From positions 124,001 to 188,000 of the forward strand of contig JAICWO010000007.1 in NCBI GenBank assembly GCA_025934775.1: a DNA stretch of 64,000 bases, read 5' to 3'. The notes beneath the pieces are model-generated. The model had not been told where the DNA came from. It made no database searches and saw only the letters and a program-made list of their open reading frames with translations. Below are positions 17,370 to 25,822 of the stretch, piece after piece. Position 1 is the stretch's first letter; the number at the start of each line of letters is the position of its first letter. Made by a program: the position numbers and the translations under genes. This DNA comes from Gemmatimonadaceae bacterium (GTDB lineage: Bacteria; Gemmatimonadota; Gemmatimonadetes; Gemmatimonadales; Gemmatimonadaceae).

Positions 17370-18979
17370 GCGTCGGTGAAGTGTGCGGGGAGGACGAACG
17401 CGCCCAGGTGCGGACCCGGATTCTGGAGGCCCGCGCGCAGCGCGAGCGCGAGCACGTCGCGCGTATCTTCCGGGTAGACGATCGCATCGATGAAGCCGCG
17501 CGCGCCGGCGAAGCGGGCGTCGAGCTGGTGCTCGTAGTCCGCGCGCATCTCGTCGACGCTGTGCGCCACGTCGGCCGGGAGCGGCTGCTTCTTGCCTTTC
17601 GCTGCTTCCATCGCGGGACCGTGCACCGCGTGGACGGCCGCTTCGCCTTCCATCACCGCCATGCGGCCGGTGGGCCAGCTGAAGATGAAATCCGGATCGA
17701 AGCCCTGGCCGGCCATCGCGTAATAGCCGGCGCCCGACGCGTGGTTGACGGTCAGTACGATCTTGGGGACGCGCGCCGTGGCCATCGCTTCGACGAAGCG
17801 CGCGCCGGCGCGGATGATCCCCTCGTGCTCCGCTTCGGGGCCGACCATGAAGCCCGAAACGTCTTGCACGAAGAGCAGCGGAATCCGCTCGCGATCGCAC
17901 CGCTCGATGAAGTAGGCGACCTTCTCCGCGCTCTCGGCGTACAGAATCCCGCCGAAGCGCGGTTTCTCGCCGGGCCGGCCCTTGATCAGGCCCCGCTGAT
18001 TCGCGATCACGCCGACCGCGATCCCCTCGATGCGCGCATCGCCGCAGATCATCTCACGCGCGAGCCCCGCCTGGAACTCGTCGAGCTTTCCCTCGTCGAG
18101 AATGACGCGGAGCAGCTCGTGCATGTCGTACGACATGCGGTGATCCGTCGGGAGGAGATCGTACAACGCGCCGGACGCATCGGCGTCAGCCGGCGTGCCG
18201 GGCGTCCAACCTTCCGTGTGCTGCACCGGAAGCATCGCGACGAGGTCGCGAAGCTTCGCCAGGCAGGCATCGTCGTCGTCCACGGCATAATGCGCCACGC
18301 CGCTCACCTCGGTGTGCGTGACCGCGCCGCCGAGCGTCTCGCCGTCGATGGTCTGCCCGGTGGCGCCCTTCACGAGGTTCGGACCGCCGAGGCCCATGAA
18401 CGACGTCCCCTTGACCATCACGATGAGGTCGGAGAGCGCCGGGAGGTAGGCGCCCCCGGCGATGCACGGGCCCATCACGGCCGCGAGCTGCGGAATGCGT
18501 AAGTATTTACGCATTATAGAATTATAGTAAAACAACCGGCTCGCGCCGTACTGCCCGGGAAAGACGCCGCCCTGATACGGCAGATTGACGCCCGACGAGT
18601 CGACGAGGTAGAGGATCGGGATGCGGCACCGCATCGCGATCTCCTGCGCGCGCAGCATCTTCTTGATCGTCTCGGGCCACCACGACCCGGCTTTCACCGT
18701 CGCGTCGTTGGCCACGATCACGACCTCCCGGTCGCGGACGCGCCCGATCCCGGTGACGACGCCGGCGCCCGGCGCCTGCCCGTCGTACTGGTCGTAGGCG
18801 ACGAGCAGCCCGATCTCGAGGAATCGCGCGCCAGGGTCGCAGAGCCGTTCGATGCGCTCGCGGGCGGTGAGCTTCCCCTGCTTGTGCTGGCGAGCGATCT
18901 TCTCCGCCCCGCCGCCTTCCCGCAGCCGCGCTTCGAGGGCGCGGACCTCGTCGCTCAGCTCACGGAGCCGTGTGCTCAC
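17366..18979 (-). CDS. Acyl-CoA carboxylase, carboxyltransferase (beta) subunit
   Basis: 537 residues, biotin-dependent carboxyltransferase of the methylcrotonyl/propionyl/geranyl-CoA type. Crotonase-like N- and C-terminal halves are visible: [55 protein letters not shown] and [18 protein letters not shown] separate biotin carboxylase/BCCP (alpha) subunit is required and is not in this window. The position directly after the B12 mutase subunit suggests propionyl-CoA to methylmalonyl-CoA, but the AtuA-like partner points to a branched or terpenoid acyl-CoA; substrate unresolved. It is 7 bp after the mutase subunit. An AT-rich inverted repeat lies inside the gene at 18494-18515. Confidence 0.9.
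   Translation of the reverse strand: MSTRLRELSDEVRALEARLREGGGAEKIARQHKQGKLTARERIERLCDPGARFLEIGLLVAYDQYDGQAPGAGVVTGIGRVRDREVVIVANDATVKAGSWWPETIKKMLRAQEIAMRCRIPILYLVDSSGVNLPYQGGVFPGQYGASRLFYYNSIMRKYLRIPQLAAVMGPCIAGGAYLPALSDLIVMVKGTSFMGLGGPNLVKGATGQTIDGETLGGAVTHTEVSGVAHYAVDDDDACLAKLRDLVAMLPVQHTEGWTPGTPADADASGALYDLLPTDHRMSYDMHELLRVILDEGKLDEFQAGLAREMICGDARIEGIAVGVIANQRGLIKGRPGEKPRFGGILYAESAEKVAYFIERCDRERIPLLFVQDVSGFMVGPEAEHEGIIRAGARFVEAMATARVPKIVLTVNHASGAGYYAMAGQGFDPDFIFSWPTGRMAVMEGEAAVHAVHGPAMEAAKGKKQPLPADVAHSVDEMRADYEHQLDARFAGARGFIDAIVYPEDTRDVLALALRAGLQNPGPHLGAFVLPAHFTDA
18494..18515. repeat. AT-rich inverted repeat inside the carboxylase gene
   Basis: Perfect 9-base arms AATGCGTAA / TTACGCATT with a 4-base centre, continuing into an AT-rich run to about 18535. 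The run contains TATAAT twice on the minus strand. The encoded residues [14 protein letters not shown] use TCT, ATA, CGT and TTA codons in an otherwise GC-rich gene. Confidence 0.8.
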
Positions 18980-18986
18980 GCTCGCG

Positions 18987-19409
18987 TCACGTGTTCAGCG
19001 CGGCGTCCTGCCGCTCGTGCTCCGCGAACCATTCGCGGATGTATTCGATCAGTGCCGTGGTCGGGGTGCCTGGGCCGAAGAGCTGTCCGACGCCAAGCCG
19101 GTGCAGCTCCTCCATGTCTTCCTTCGGGATGATGCCGCCGCCGGTGATGAGGATGTCGTCTCGCCCCTGCTCGTGCAGCAGCTCTCGCACGCGGGGAAAA
19201 AGCGTCATGTGGGCGCCGCTCAGGATCGAGAGTCCGACGACGTCGACGTCTTCCTGCACCGCCGCCGTGGCGATCATCTCGGGCGTCTGGTGCAGCCCGG
19301 TGTAAATCACTTCCATGCCGGCGTCGCGGAGCGCGGCGGCGACGACTTTTGCGCCGCGATCGTGTCCGTCCAGGCCCGGCTTGGCAACCAGCACGCGAAT
19401 GGGACGCAT
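18987..19409 (-). CDS. Methylmalonyl-CoA mutase, cobalamin-binding small subunit
   Basis: 140 residues, a stand-alone B12-binding Rossmann domain. It begins [18 protein letters not shown], with the base-off/His-on motif D14-x-H16-x-x-G19, then GLSILSGAH and ITGGGIIP for the nucleotide tail. It pairs with the separate catalytic subunit at 20367-22061 to isomerise R-methylmalonyl-CoA and succinyl-CoA. The two subunits are split by a methyltransferase gene. The carboxylase follows 7 bp downstream. Confidence 0.95.
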   Translation of the reverse strand: MRPIRVLVAKPGLDGHDRGAKVVAAALRDAGMEVIYTGLHQTPEMIATAAVQEDVDVVGLSILSGAHMTLFPRVRELLHEQGRDDILITGGGIIPKEDMEELHRLGVGQLFGPGTPTTALIEYIREWFAEHERQDAALNT

Positions 19410-19476
19410 TCCGTCGGTATCGAGAGTCGTATGAGGGCGTGCTCGGGGTACGGCCGCGCGCCCGCTGCAGTCAAAG

Positions 19477-20247
19477 CTAGCGGTTGCGGCGACGACGAGG
19501 CAACGGATGTGCCTTTCGCGCGACCAGCATCATCTCGCTCGAGCGCCGGCCAAGCGGCGCGTCGCGGAATCCGTCGTACGCCTCCTCCACGATCAAGCCG
19601 GCGCGCGCGCAGAGCGCCGCGAGCGCCGTTGGTGTGTAGAGGCGGATCCGATGCTCGCGCGAGCCGCTCGCCCCTCGCCCCGACCATACGGACAGCACCG
19701 TGAGAATTCCCGAGAGCGGATCGAAGTGCCGCTCCTGGGCGACGAGCGTGCCGTCCTTCGTCTGCCACCAATCGCGATGGAGAAAGCGCGCCATGACGCC
19801 ATCACGATCGCCGCCATGCCAGACGAGTGTGCCGCCCGGCGCGAGCACGCGCGCGAATTCGTCGATCACGCGCTGATCATCTCTTGGATCGACGAAGAAC
19901 CCGAACGACGTGAACAGGTTCACGACGGCGTCGAAGCGCCCCGTCCAGCGCGCAGGCATTTGCCGCATGTCGCCGCGTGTGTAGCGGAGCGTTGTTCCCG
20001 TGCCGCGCGCACGCGCTCTGGCGAGCAGATCGCGGGAATAATCCAGACCATCGACGTTCAATCCCGCTTCGGCGAGCAGGTGCGCGTGTCGCCCCTGGCC
20101 GCACGGTACGTCCAGGACGCGCGCGCCGGACGGAAGTCCGAGCACGTCGATCAGTCGTGCGACCTCGTGCCGGTCGCGCTCGACGTCGAACAGGGGCTCG
20201 TACTCGAGCAGGTACTGGGCATCGAAGTAAGACTGCCACCATTCCAT
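19477..20247 (-). CDS. Class I SAM-dependent methyltransferase
   Basis: 256 residues. Motif [20 protein letters not shown] is at about 44-62, motif II acidic GLDYS is near 68, and [14 protein letters not shown] follows. Later segments [11 protein letters not shown] and [11 protein letters not shown] fit a small-molecule methyltransferase of the Methyltransf_25/11 type. A short basic tail (PLPRRRRNR) ends it. It sits between the two methylmalonyl-CoA mutase subunit genes with 67-bp and 119-bp spacers, so it may not be strictly part of their operon. Substrate unknown. Confidence 0.85.
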   Translation of the reverse strand: MEWWQSYFDAQYLLEYEPLFDVERDRHEVARLIDVLGLPSGARVLDVPCGQGRHAHLLAEAGLNVDGLDYSRDLLARARARGTGTTLRYTRGDMRQMPARWTGRFDAVVNLFTSFGFFVDPRDDQRVIDEFARVLAPGGTLVWHGGDRDGVMARFLHRDWWQTKDGTLVAQERHFDPLSGILTVLSVWSGRGASGSREHRIRLYTPTALAALCARAGLIVEEAYDGFRDAPLGRRSSEMMLVARKAHPLPRRRRNR

Positions 20248-20271
20248 GACTTGATCTTGGCGCGTCGGTTG

Positions 20272-20333
20272 CGGTGCGCCGTTTCCCGTGGAATCGGCGT
20301 TCCCAATTCATTCCAAGCCGATTCGGCGCACCG
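20272..20333. other. Nested inverted repeat downstream of the mutase large subunit
   Basis: Outer arms CGGTGCGCC (20272-20280) and GGCGCACCG (20325-20333) and inner arms GAATCGGC (20291-20298) and GCCGATTC (20317-20324) are both perfect and stack without a gap on the 3' side. No T-run follows on the minus strand. It lies in the 119-bp gap between the mutase subunit and the methyltransferase; it could act as an mRNA processing or stabilising structure. Confidence 0.65.
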
Positions 20334-20366
20334 ATCTCCGCGCGCGCGCCGACTCATGTCAGAACA

Positions 20367-22061
20367 TTAAAAGAACACCGGCTCGCGGTACGCCCCGAAC
20401 ACACTCTCCAGCGCGGCGCGGATCTCGTACAGCGTGCAATACCGGCGTGCGCATTCGAGAATGTATGGCATCGTATTCCCATTGCCGGACGCCACCTCGC
20501 GCAGGCGGGCGAGCGCGGCCTCGCACGCCGCATCGTCGCGCTCGGCGCGGAGCTTGGCCATACGCTCGCGCTGCGACCGCTCCGTGTCCTCGCCGACCTT
20601 CAAGATGGGGATCGTGAGCTCGGGCTCATCGGTGACGAACTCGTTGACGCCGACGATCGCGCGGCGGTGCTGCTCGATCTCCCACTGCTGCCGCGCCGCC
20701 GATTCGGCGATCTTGCGCTGGAGCCAGCCCGTCTCGAGGCCGGCCACGACGCCGCCCACCTCGTCGATCTCGGCGAATAGCGATTCCGCCTCCGCCTCGA
20801 GCTGATCCGTCAGCGCTTCGACGTAGTACGCGCCGCCCAATGGATCGATCACGTTCGGCACGCCGGTCTCGTAGGCGAGCACCTGCTGCGTGCGCAGCGC
20901 GACCTGCACCGCCTCTTCCGTGGGCAGGGCGAGCGTCTCGTCCATCGAGTTGGTGTGGAGCGACTGCGTCCCGCCCAACACCGCGGCGAGCGCCTGATAC
21001 GCGACACGCACGACGTTGTTCATCGGCTGCTGCGCGGTGAGCGTCACGCCCGCCGTCTGCGAGTGAAAGCGCATCACCCAGGAGCGCGGCGACTTCGCGT
21101 GATATCGCTCCTTCATGTGCCGGGCCCAGATGCGGCGCGCCGCGCGGAGCTTGGCGATCTCCTCGAAGAAGTCGTTGTGTATGTCCCAGAAGAACGACAG
21201 CCGCGGCGCGAACTCGTCCACGTCCAGCCCGCGGGCAATGCCGCGCTCCACGTAGGTGAAGCCGTCGGCGAGCGTGAACGCCAGCTCCTGCGCCGCCGTG
21301 GAGCCCGCTTCACGAATGTGATATCCAGAAATGGAAATAGTGTTCCATAATGGCGCGTGCTTCGCGCCCCACTCGAAGCAGTCGACGATCAGGCGCAGCG
21401 CGGGCTCGATCGGGAAGCACCACGCGTGCTGCGCCATGTACTCTTTGAGAATGTCGTTCTGGATCGTGCCGCGGAGCTGGTCCGCCGATACGCCCTGCTT
21501 CTCCGCCGCCGCGATGTAGAACGCCCAGAGGATGATCGCCGGGCCGTTGATCGTCATCGACGTCGACACCTGGTCGAGCGGGATGCCGTCGAACAGCACT
21601 TCCATGTCCGCCAGGCTCGAGATCGCGACGCCCGTCTTCCCCACCTCGCCCTCGGAGCGCGGGTGATCCGAGTCGTAGCCCATCAACGTCGGAAAATCGA
21701 ACGCAGTCGAGAGGCCGGTCTGGCCGTGCTCCAGCAAGAACTTGAATCGCGCGTTCGTGTCCTTGGCGCTGCCAAAGCCGGCGAACTGGCGCATCGTCCA
21801 CAGCTTGCCGCGGTAGCCCGTCGGGTGAATGCCGCGGGTGAACGGATACGTCCCCGGAACGCCCAATTCCTCCGCCGACGCGGGGCCGACGTCGAGCGCC
21901 GTATAGAGCGGCTCGACTTCCTTCGCCGAGTTCGTGAACGCAATGTCGCGCAGCTCGCCGCGCTCGTACCGGCGACGCCACTCCGCGACTTCGGCGCGCA
22001 GGCGTTCCAGCTCGGCGCGCTGTTCAGTGGGCGATTCGGTCAGGTCTCGCGTGGAGGTCAT
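20367..22061 (-). CDS. Methylmalonyl-CoA mutase, catalytic (large) subunit
   Basis: 564 residues, the substrate-binding TIM-barrel chain without the C-terminal cobalamin domain, which is encoded separately at 18987-19409. Signature segments are [20 protein letters not shown] (about 72-91), [24 protein letters not shown]-type [20 protein letters not shown] and [15 protein letters not shown]. It converts methylmalonyl-CoA to succinyl-CoA with adenosylcobalamin. Its ATG overlaps the stop of meaB (ATGA), so enzyme and chaperone are co-translated. A 6-bp AT-rich inverted repeat (21331-21348) lies within the conserved NTISISGYH coding region. Confidence 0.96.
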   Translation of the reverse strand: MTSTRDLTESPTEQRAELERLRAEVAEWRRRYERGELRDIAFTNSAKEVEPLYTALDVGPASAEELGVPGTYPFTRGIHPTGYRGKLWTMRQFAGFGSAKDTNARFKFLLEHGQTGLSTAFDFPTLMGYDSDHPRSEGEVGKTGVAISSLADMEVLFDGIPLDQVSTSMTINGPAIILWAFYIAAAEKQGVSADQLRGTIQNDILKEYMAQHAWCFPIEPALRLIVDCFEWGAKHAPLWNTISISGYHIREAGSTAAQELAFTLADGFTYVERGIARGLDVDEFAPRLSFFWDIHNDFFEEIAKLRAARRIWARHMKERYHAKSPRSWVMRFHSQTAGVTLTAQQPMNNVVRVAYQALAAVLGGTQSLHTNSMDETLALPTEEAVQVALRTQQVLAYETGVPNVIDPLGGAYYVEALTDQLEAEAESLFAEIDEVGGVVAGLETGWLQRKIAESAARQQWEIEQHRRAIVGVNEFVTDEPELTIPILKVGEDTERSQRERMAKLRAERDDAACEAALARLREVASGNGNTMPYILECARRYCTLYEIRAALESVFGAYREPVFF

Positions 22062-23167
22062 CGATCATTCCGCGTCAGGAGGTTTGCGCTCCGGGCGAGC
22101 AGCGCGTCGGCGACCGCGAACGGATTCGTCCCGCCCGCCTCGAGCGCCGGCAATTGCTCGTCCAGCCATGCGTTCGTGCCAGGGTCGCGCCACAGCCGCA
22201 TACGGACCCGCTCTTCAACGACGTCCACGACCCGCTCGCGCAACCGCGCACGCCGGCGTGTCGCAAGTATGCCGCTCGTCTCAAGATAAGCGAAGTGGCG
22301 ATCGAGCGCGCCGATCACGTCGGCCGTTCCTTCGCCCTTGATGGCAACGCTGCGCAGCACGGGCGGCGTCCACTCCTCCGCGTGCTCGTCCTTCGCCGCG
22401 GCCCGCGCGGCGCGGCCGGGGTTCATCGCGAACTGCTCGGCTTTGGTGAGCGGCCGCCGGAGATCGACCCCGTGGTGCGCCGGCACGTGCTTGAGCGTCG
22501 CGCCGTTCCGCAGCCCGAGCATGAGCTCGAGCTCATTGCGGAGGCGATCGGCCCCCGGCCGATCGGCCTTGTTCACGACGAACACATCGGCAATCTCCAT
22601 CAACCCCGCCTTGAGCGTCTGGATCGAATCGCCCGACTCCGGCACGAGCACGACGAGACTCGTATCCGCGGTGCGCGCGATGTCCAGCTCACTCTGCCCC
22701 ACGCCAACGGTCTCAATTAGTATCCGATCGATACTAAATGCGTCGAGCACGTCGGCCACTTCGCGCGTCGTCGCGGCGAGTCCGCCGAGTGAGCCCCGCG
22801 TCGCCATGGAGCGAATGAAGACGCCCTTGTCGAGCGCCACGGTCTCCATGCGGATACGATCGCCGAGCAGCGCACCGCCGGTGAACGGCGACGTCGGGTC
22901 GACCGCGACGATGCCGACGGTGAGCCCAGCGGCGCGGTACTCGATCGCGAGGCGCGTGGTGAGGGTGCTTTTGCCCGCGCCCGGCGGTCCGGTGATTCCG
23001 ATGCGTCGCGCCCGTCCGATCCGCGGCTGAAGACGCGCGAGCAGCCGATCGAAGCCATTGCGATGATTCTCGACGATGCTGACTGCGCGCGCGAGCGCGG
23101 CGGTGTGTCCCGCGTCGAAATCCGCGAAGAGCTTGCTCTCCCGATCGAGCGCCAGCGTCGCGGTCAT
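22058..23167 (-). CDS. meaB: Methylmalonyl-CoA mutase-associated GTPase MeaB
   Basis: G3E-family P-loop GTPase chaperone that gates cofactor loading and protects methylmalonyl-CoA mutase. 369 residues. Walker A GPPGAGKS is at 60-67, [18 protein letters not shown] follows, and the guanine-specificity motif NKAD lies in [13 protein letters not shown]. It couples by ATGA to the mutase downstream, and its own start overlaps the stop of the preceding CNNM-like gene. The segment encoding [10 protein letters not shown] contains an AT-rich palindrome with ATA and CTA codons. Confidence 0.96.
   Translation of the reverse strand: MTATLALDRESKLFADFDAGHTAALARAVSIVENHRNGFDRLLARLQPRIGRARRIGITGPPGAGKSTLTTRLAIEYRAAGLTVGIVAVDPTSPFTGGALLGDRIRMETVALDKGVFIRSMATRGSLGGLAATTREVADVLDAFSIDRILIETVGVGQSELDIARTADTSLVVLVPESGDSIQTLKAGLMEIADVFVVNKADRPGADRLRNELELMLGLRNGATLKHVPAHHGVDLRRPLTKAEQFAMNPGRAARAAAKDEHAEEWTPPVLRSVAIKGEGTADVIGALDRHFAYLETSGILATRRRARLRERVVDVVEERVRMRLWRDPGTNAWLDEQLPALEAGGTNPFAVADALLARSANLLTRNDR
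22717..22737. repeat. AT-rich inverted repeat inside meaB
   Basis: Perfect 8-base arms TTAGTATC / GATACTAA around CGATC. It lies in coding sequence of otherwise high GC and uses ATA and CTA codons. Confidence 0.8.
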
Positions 23168-24135
23168 CGCGTCGTCGATGCGGGCGGCGGCTCGGGCTCG
23201 TCGTGCTCGTCGCGGATGTCACCGACGAGCTCCTCGAGCAGATCCTCCAATGTGACGAGGCCGAGCGTGTGTGCCGATTCGTCTCGCACGATCGCGAGAT
23301 GCAGTCGTTCGCGAAGCATGCGGAACAGTAGCTCGTTGCATGGCGCGTCGGGAGCGGAAAACGCGACCGGGCGGAGGCGCTCCGGCATCTCGCCGCGCGC
23401 CTTGATCACATCGAACGCATGCACCATCCCGACGATCCGGTCGAGCGTTCCATCGTAGATCGGCACGCGGCTGTAGCGCGACTGCGCGATCTGACTCGCC
23501 AGCGCGTGCGGGTCCACGCCCGAAGGCAGCGCGAACATCTCCGAGCGAGGCGTCATCACGTCACGCACGATCATCTCGCTGAACTCCACGACGCCGCTGA
23601 TGATCGCGATCTCCTCGCGCTCGCCGACGCCTTCGAGCTCACCCTCGCGGAGGAGATCCTGTATGGCATCGCGTTCCGGCGGTGGAGTTGGCGCGGCGCG
23701 CTCGTGGACGAAAAGTCGCGCGATCCCACGCCCCACGGCGGCGATCGGCGCGGTCACGACATCCGCCAGACGAAGAACGGTGAGCACGACGGGCGCGACC
23801 CCCGCGGGCCAGCGCCGCGCGATCGCTCTCGGCACGAGCTGTCCGATCACGACGACCACGCCGGCGAAGATGGCGGCGTCCAACAGCACGCCCAATCCCC
23901 GCGCGTCCACGCCGAGACTGATTCCAGCGACGAGGAGCGTGAGCGCCACGCCGACGTTCGCCGCCGTGAGCAACCGATGTGGCTTCTCGAGATACGTCAC
24001 CGCCGCGGCTGATCCACGCAGTTGTCGCTCGGCCCAGTGTCGCAGCCAGATCCGCGATACCGATCGAACGGCCATGCCGCCGGCGGTGAGCAGCGCGACG
24101 ATGCCGAGTGCCACGAGCAGCGGAAGCGTCAACAT
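23164..24135 (-). CDS. CNNM/CorC-HlyC-like membrane protein with CBS domains (second copy)
   Basis: 323 residues. The N-terminal part has several hydrophobic helices (LPLLVALGIVALLTAGGMAV and others), a degenerate DUF21-like transmembrane domain. A cytoplasmic CBS pair follows: VRDVMTPRSEMFALPSG (about 195-211) and LVTLEDLLEELVGDIRDEHD at the end. Relatives are magnesium exporters or CorC-type ion-homeostasis proteins. It overlaps the upstream paralogue by one base (TGATG) and meaB by 4 bp. It lacks a clear C-terminal CorC_HlyC transporter-associated domain, unlike its neighbour. Confidence 0.8.
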   Translation of the reverse strand: MLTLPLLVALGIVALLTAGGMAVRSVSRIWLRHWAERQLRGSAAAVTYLEKPHRLLTAANVGVALTLLVAGISLGVDARGLGVLLDAAIFAGVVVVIGQLVPRAIARRWPAGVAPVVLTVLRLADVVTAPIAAVGRGIARLFVHERAAPTPPPERDAIQDLLREGELEGVGEREEIAIISGVVEFSEMIVRDVMTPRSEMFALPSGVDPHALASQIAQSRYSRVPIYDGTLDRIVGMVHAFDVIKARGEMPERLRPVAFSAPDAPCNELLFRMLRERLHLAIVRDESAHTLGLVTLEDLLEELVGDIRDEHDEPEPPPASTTR

Positions 24136-25376
24136 CAGTCGGACTCCGGCGTGCCGACCGGTTCCAGCCGTTCGAAGTAGACGCGCTCGATGCGCCGCCG
24201 GCGCACGCGCTCGACGACCATTCGGAATCCGCTATGCACGAGCGACTCGCCGGAGCGCGGCACGCGCCCGAAGAGCGCGTAGACGAGACCACCAACGGTG
24301 GTCACATCATCGATCTCGAAATTGGCGCCGAGCCGCTCGGAAAGCTCGTCGAGCGTTACGCGGCCGGAGACCCAGTAGCAGCGATTGCCTTCCTGTCGGA
24401 TCTGCGGCTCCTCGACGTCGTACTCGTCGCGAATATCGCCGACGATCTCCTCGAGAATGTCCTCGATCGTGACGAGTCCCGCGGTTCCGCCGTACTCGTC
24501 GCTCACGATCGCGATATGCGTTCCCGTCGCCTGGAATTCGCGAAGCTGCGCGTCGATGCGCTTGGAGGTCGGAATGAACGACGGCGGCCGCGCGAGCGAC
24601 AGCCATCCCGACGCTGGCTCTTCGTCGGCGACGATCGCGGGCAGCACGTCCTTCGCGTAGAGAATGCCGACGACCTCGTCGAGCGTCTCGCGAACGACTG
24701 GGAACCGCGCGTGCTCCAAGCTGCGGATACGGTCCAGTACCTCGGACCACGGCGTCTCGGCCTCGATCGCGATCATGTCCACGCGCGGCACCATGATCTC
24801 GTGCACCTCGGTCTCGCCGAGTGAGAACACGCCGTGGATGAGCTCTTCCTCTGCCGACGAGACCTCGGCTTCGGCCGTGACGACTTCGCGGAACTGTTCC
24901 GCGCTCGTTTCGCGCTCCTCGGCGTTGGGCGTGCCTGGTGGAATCAAGGCCTGCAACGTGCGGTCGATCGTCGCGCCGAGTGCGACCGCGGGGCGCAAGA
25001 TGAGGCCGACCGTATGAATCATCGGCGAGAGATTCCGGTAGGTCTCGGCCGAATTCGCGTATCCGATCGCGCGCGCCACGCCTTCGGACGCGATGCAGAT
25101 CACGATGACGGCAACCGCCGCAACGATGATCCGTATACCGATCGAGAGTGACGCGAGGTGCAGCGCCTGCGCCATCGACGCACCAGCGGCCGTGTACACG
25201 AGCACGCGGCCCATGGACAGTGCGCGATGCTGGCGCTCGCGTTCGGTGAATTCCGCGTCGGTGGCTTCCATGGCCTCGGACGCGTGAAACGCGAGCAGCG
25301 CGCTGTCGGCCGTCGCGAGCAGTCCCGCGACGAGTGCGCTCCCGATGCCGACCAGCCATGCGATCAGCGTGGTCAT
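24135..25376 (-). CDS. CNNM/CorC-HlyC family membrane protein (hemolysin-like), first copy
   Basis: 413 residues from ATG 25376, which overlaps the ybeY stop codon (ATGA). DUF21 transmembrane helices occupy about 1-150. The CBS pair has VHEIMVPRVDMIAIEAETPW and VTIEDILEEIVGDIRDEYD. A C-terminal CorC_HlyC domain (YWVSGRVTLDELSERLGANF ...) completes the family layout. Probably involved in divalent-cation (Mg/Co) efflux or homeostasis. The ybeY-CNNM adjacency is widespread in bacteria. The next gene is a shorter paralogue, so this is a tandem pair. Confidence 0.9.
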   Translation of the reverse strand: MTTLIAWLVGIGSALVAGLLATADSALLAFHASEAMEATDAEFTERERQHRALSMGRVLVYTAAGASMAQALHLASLSIGIRIIVAAVAVIVICIASEGVARAIGYANSAETYRNLSPMIHTVGLILRPAVALGATIDRTLQALIPPGTPNAEERETSAEQFREVVTAEAEVSSAEEELIHGVFSLGETEVHEIMVPRVDMIAIEAETPWSEVLDRIRSLEHARFPVVRETLDEVVGILYAKDVLPAIVADEEPASGWLSLARPPSFIPTSKRIDAQLREFQATGTHIAIVSDEYGGTAGLVTIEDILEEIVGDIRDEYDVEEPQIRQEGNRCYWVSGRVTLDELSERLGANFEIDDVTTVGGLVYALFGRVPRSGESLVHSGFRMVVERVRRRRIERVYFERLEPVGTPESD

Positions 25377-25822
25377 CGTCGCACCGACCGCAGCGCGCGC
25401 CCGAGAATCTGCTCCTGTCGCCGCCACATCGGGGCGCGCTCGCGGCCGTCGTCCTCCGGATGGTCGTAGCCGAGGATGTGCAGGACGCCGTGCACGACGA
25501 GCCGCGCCAGCTCTTCGCGAACGGAGACGTGCCTCGCGCGCGCATTGTCGCGCGCCACTTCCGGCGCGATGTAGATGTCGCCCACGATGGGATCCCGGTC
25601 CGATGCGCGTGTGAAGCCGAAGGAGATGACGTCGGTCGCGCCAGAGTGGTCGAGATGCAGGCGATTCATGCGAGCGATCGCGCGGCGGTCGAGCAGCGTG
25701 ACCGAAACGAGCGCGTTGCGCACGTGCTCGGCGCGGAGCGCGGTGCGCGCGATCTCCGCGATGCGCGCACGCGCGAGCGGCGCGCGGACGCCGTCACTCG
25801 CTACGTCGACGTTCAGGCTCAT
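25373..25822 (-). CDS. ybeY: Endoribonuclease YbeY (rRNA maturation factor)
   Basis: 149 residues, metal-dependent RNase in 16S rRNA 3' maturation and ribosome quality control. The family H-x3-H-x5-H motif is present as HGVLHILGYDH (His111, His115, His121), preceded by TDVISFGF and GDIYIAPEVA. ATG 25822 overlaps the stop of the 7TM-HD gene. It belongs to the conserved phoH / 7TM-HD / ybeY / CNNM order. Confidence 0.96.
   Translation of the reverse strand: MSLNVDVASDGVRAPLARARIAEIARTALRAEHVRNALVSVTLLDRRAIARMNRLHLDHSGATDVISFGFTRASDRDPIVGDIYIAPEVARDNARARHVSVREELARLVVHGVLHILGYDHPEDDGRERAPMWRRQEQILGRALRSVRR

Noticed and set aside
18513-18527. TATAAT hexamers in the carboxylase gene as a promoter
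   Set aside because: No matching -35 box 16-18 bp upstream; kept as part of the inverted-repeat observation, not as a promoter.
20248-20366. Cobalamin riboswitch near the methylmalonyl-CoA mutase genes
   Set aside because: The gap is too short and lacks a recognisable B12-box; only a nested hairpin is seen.
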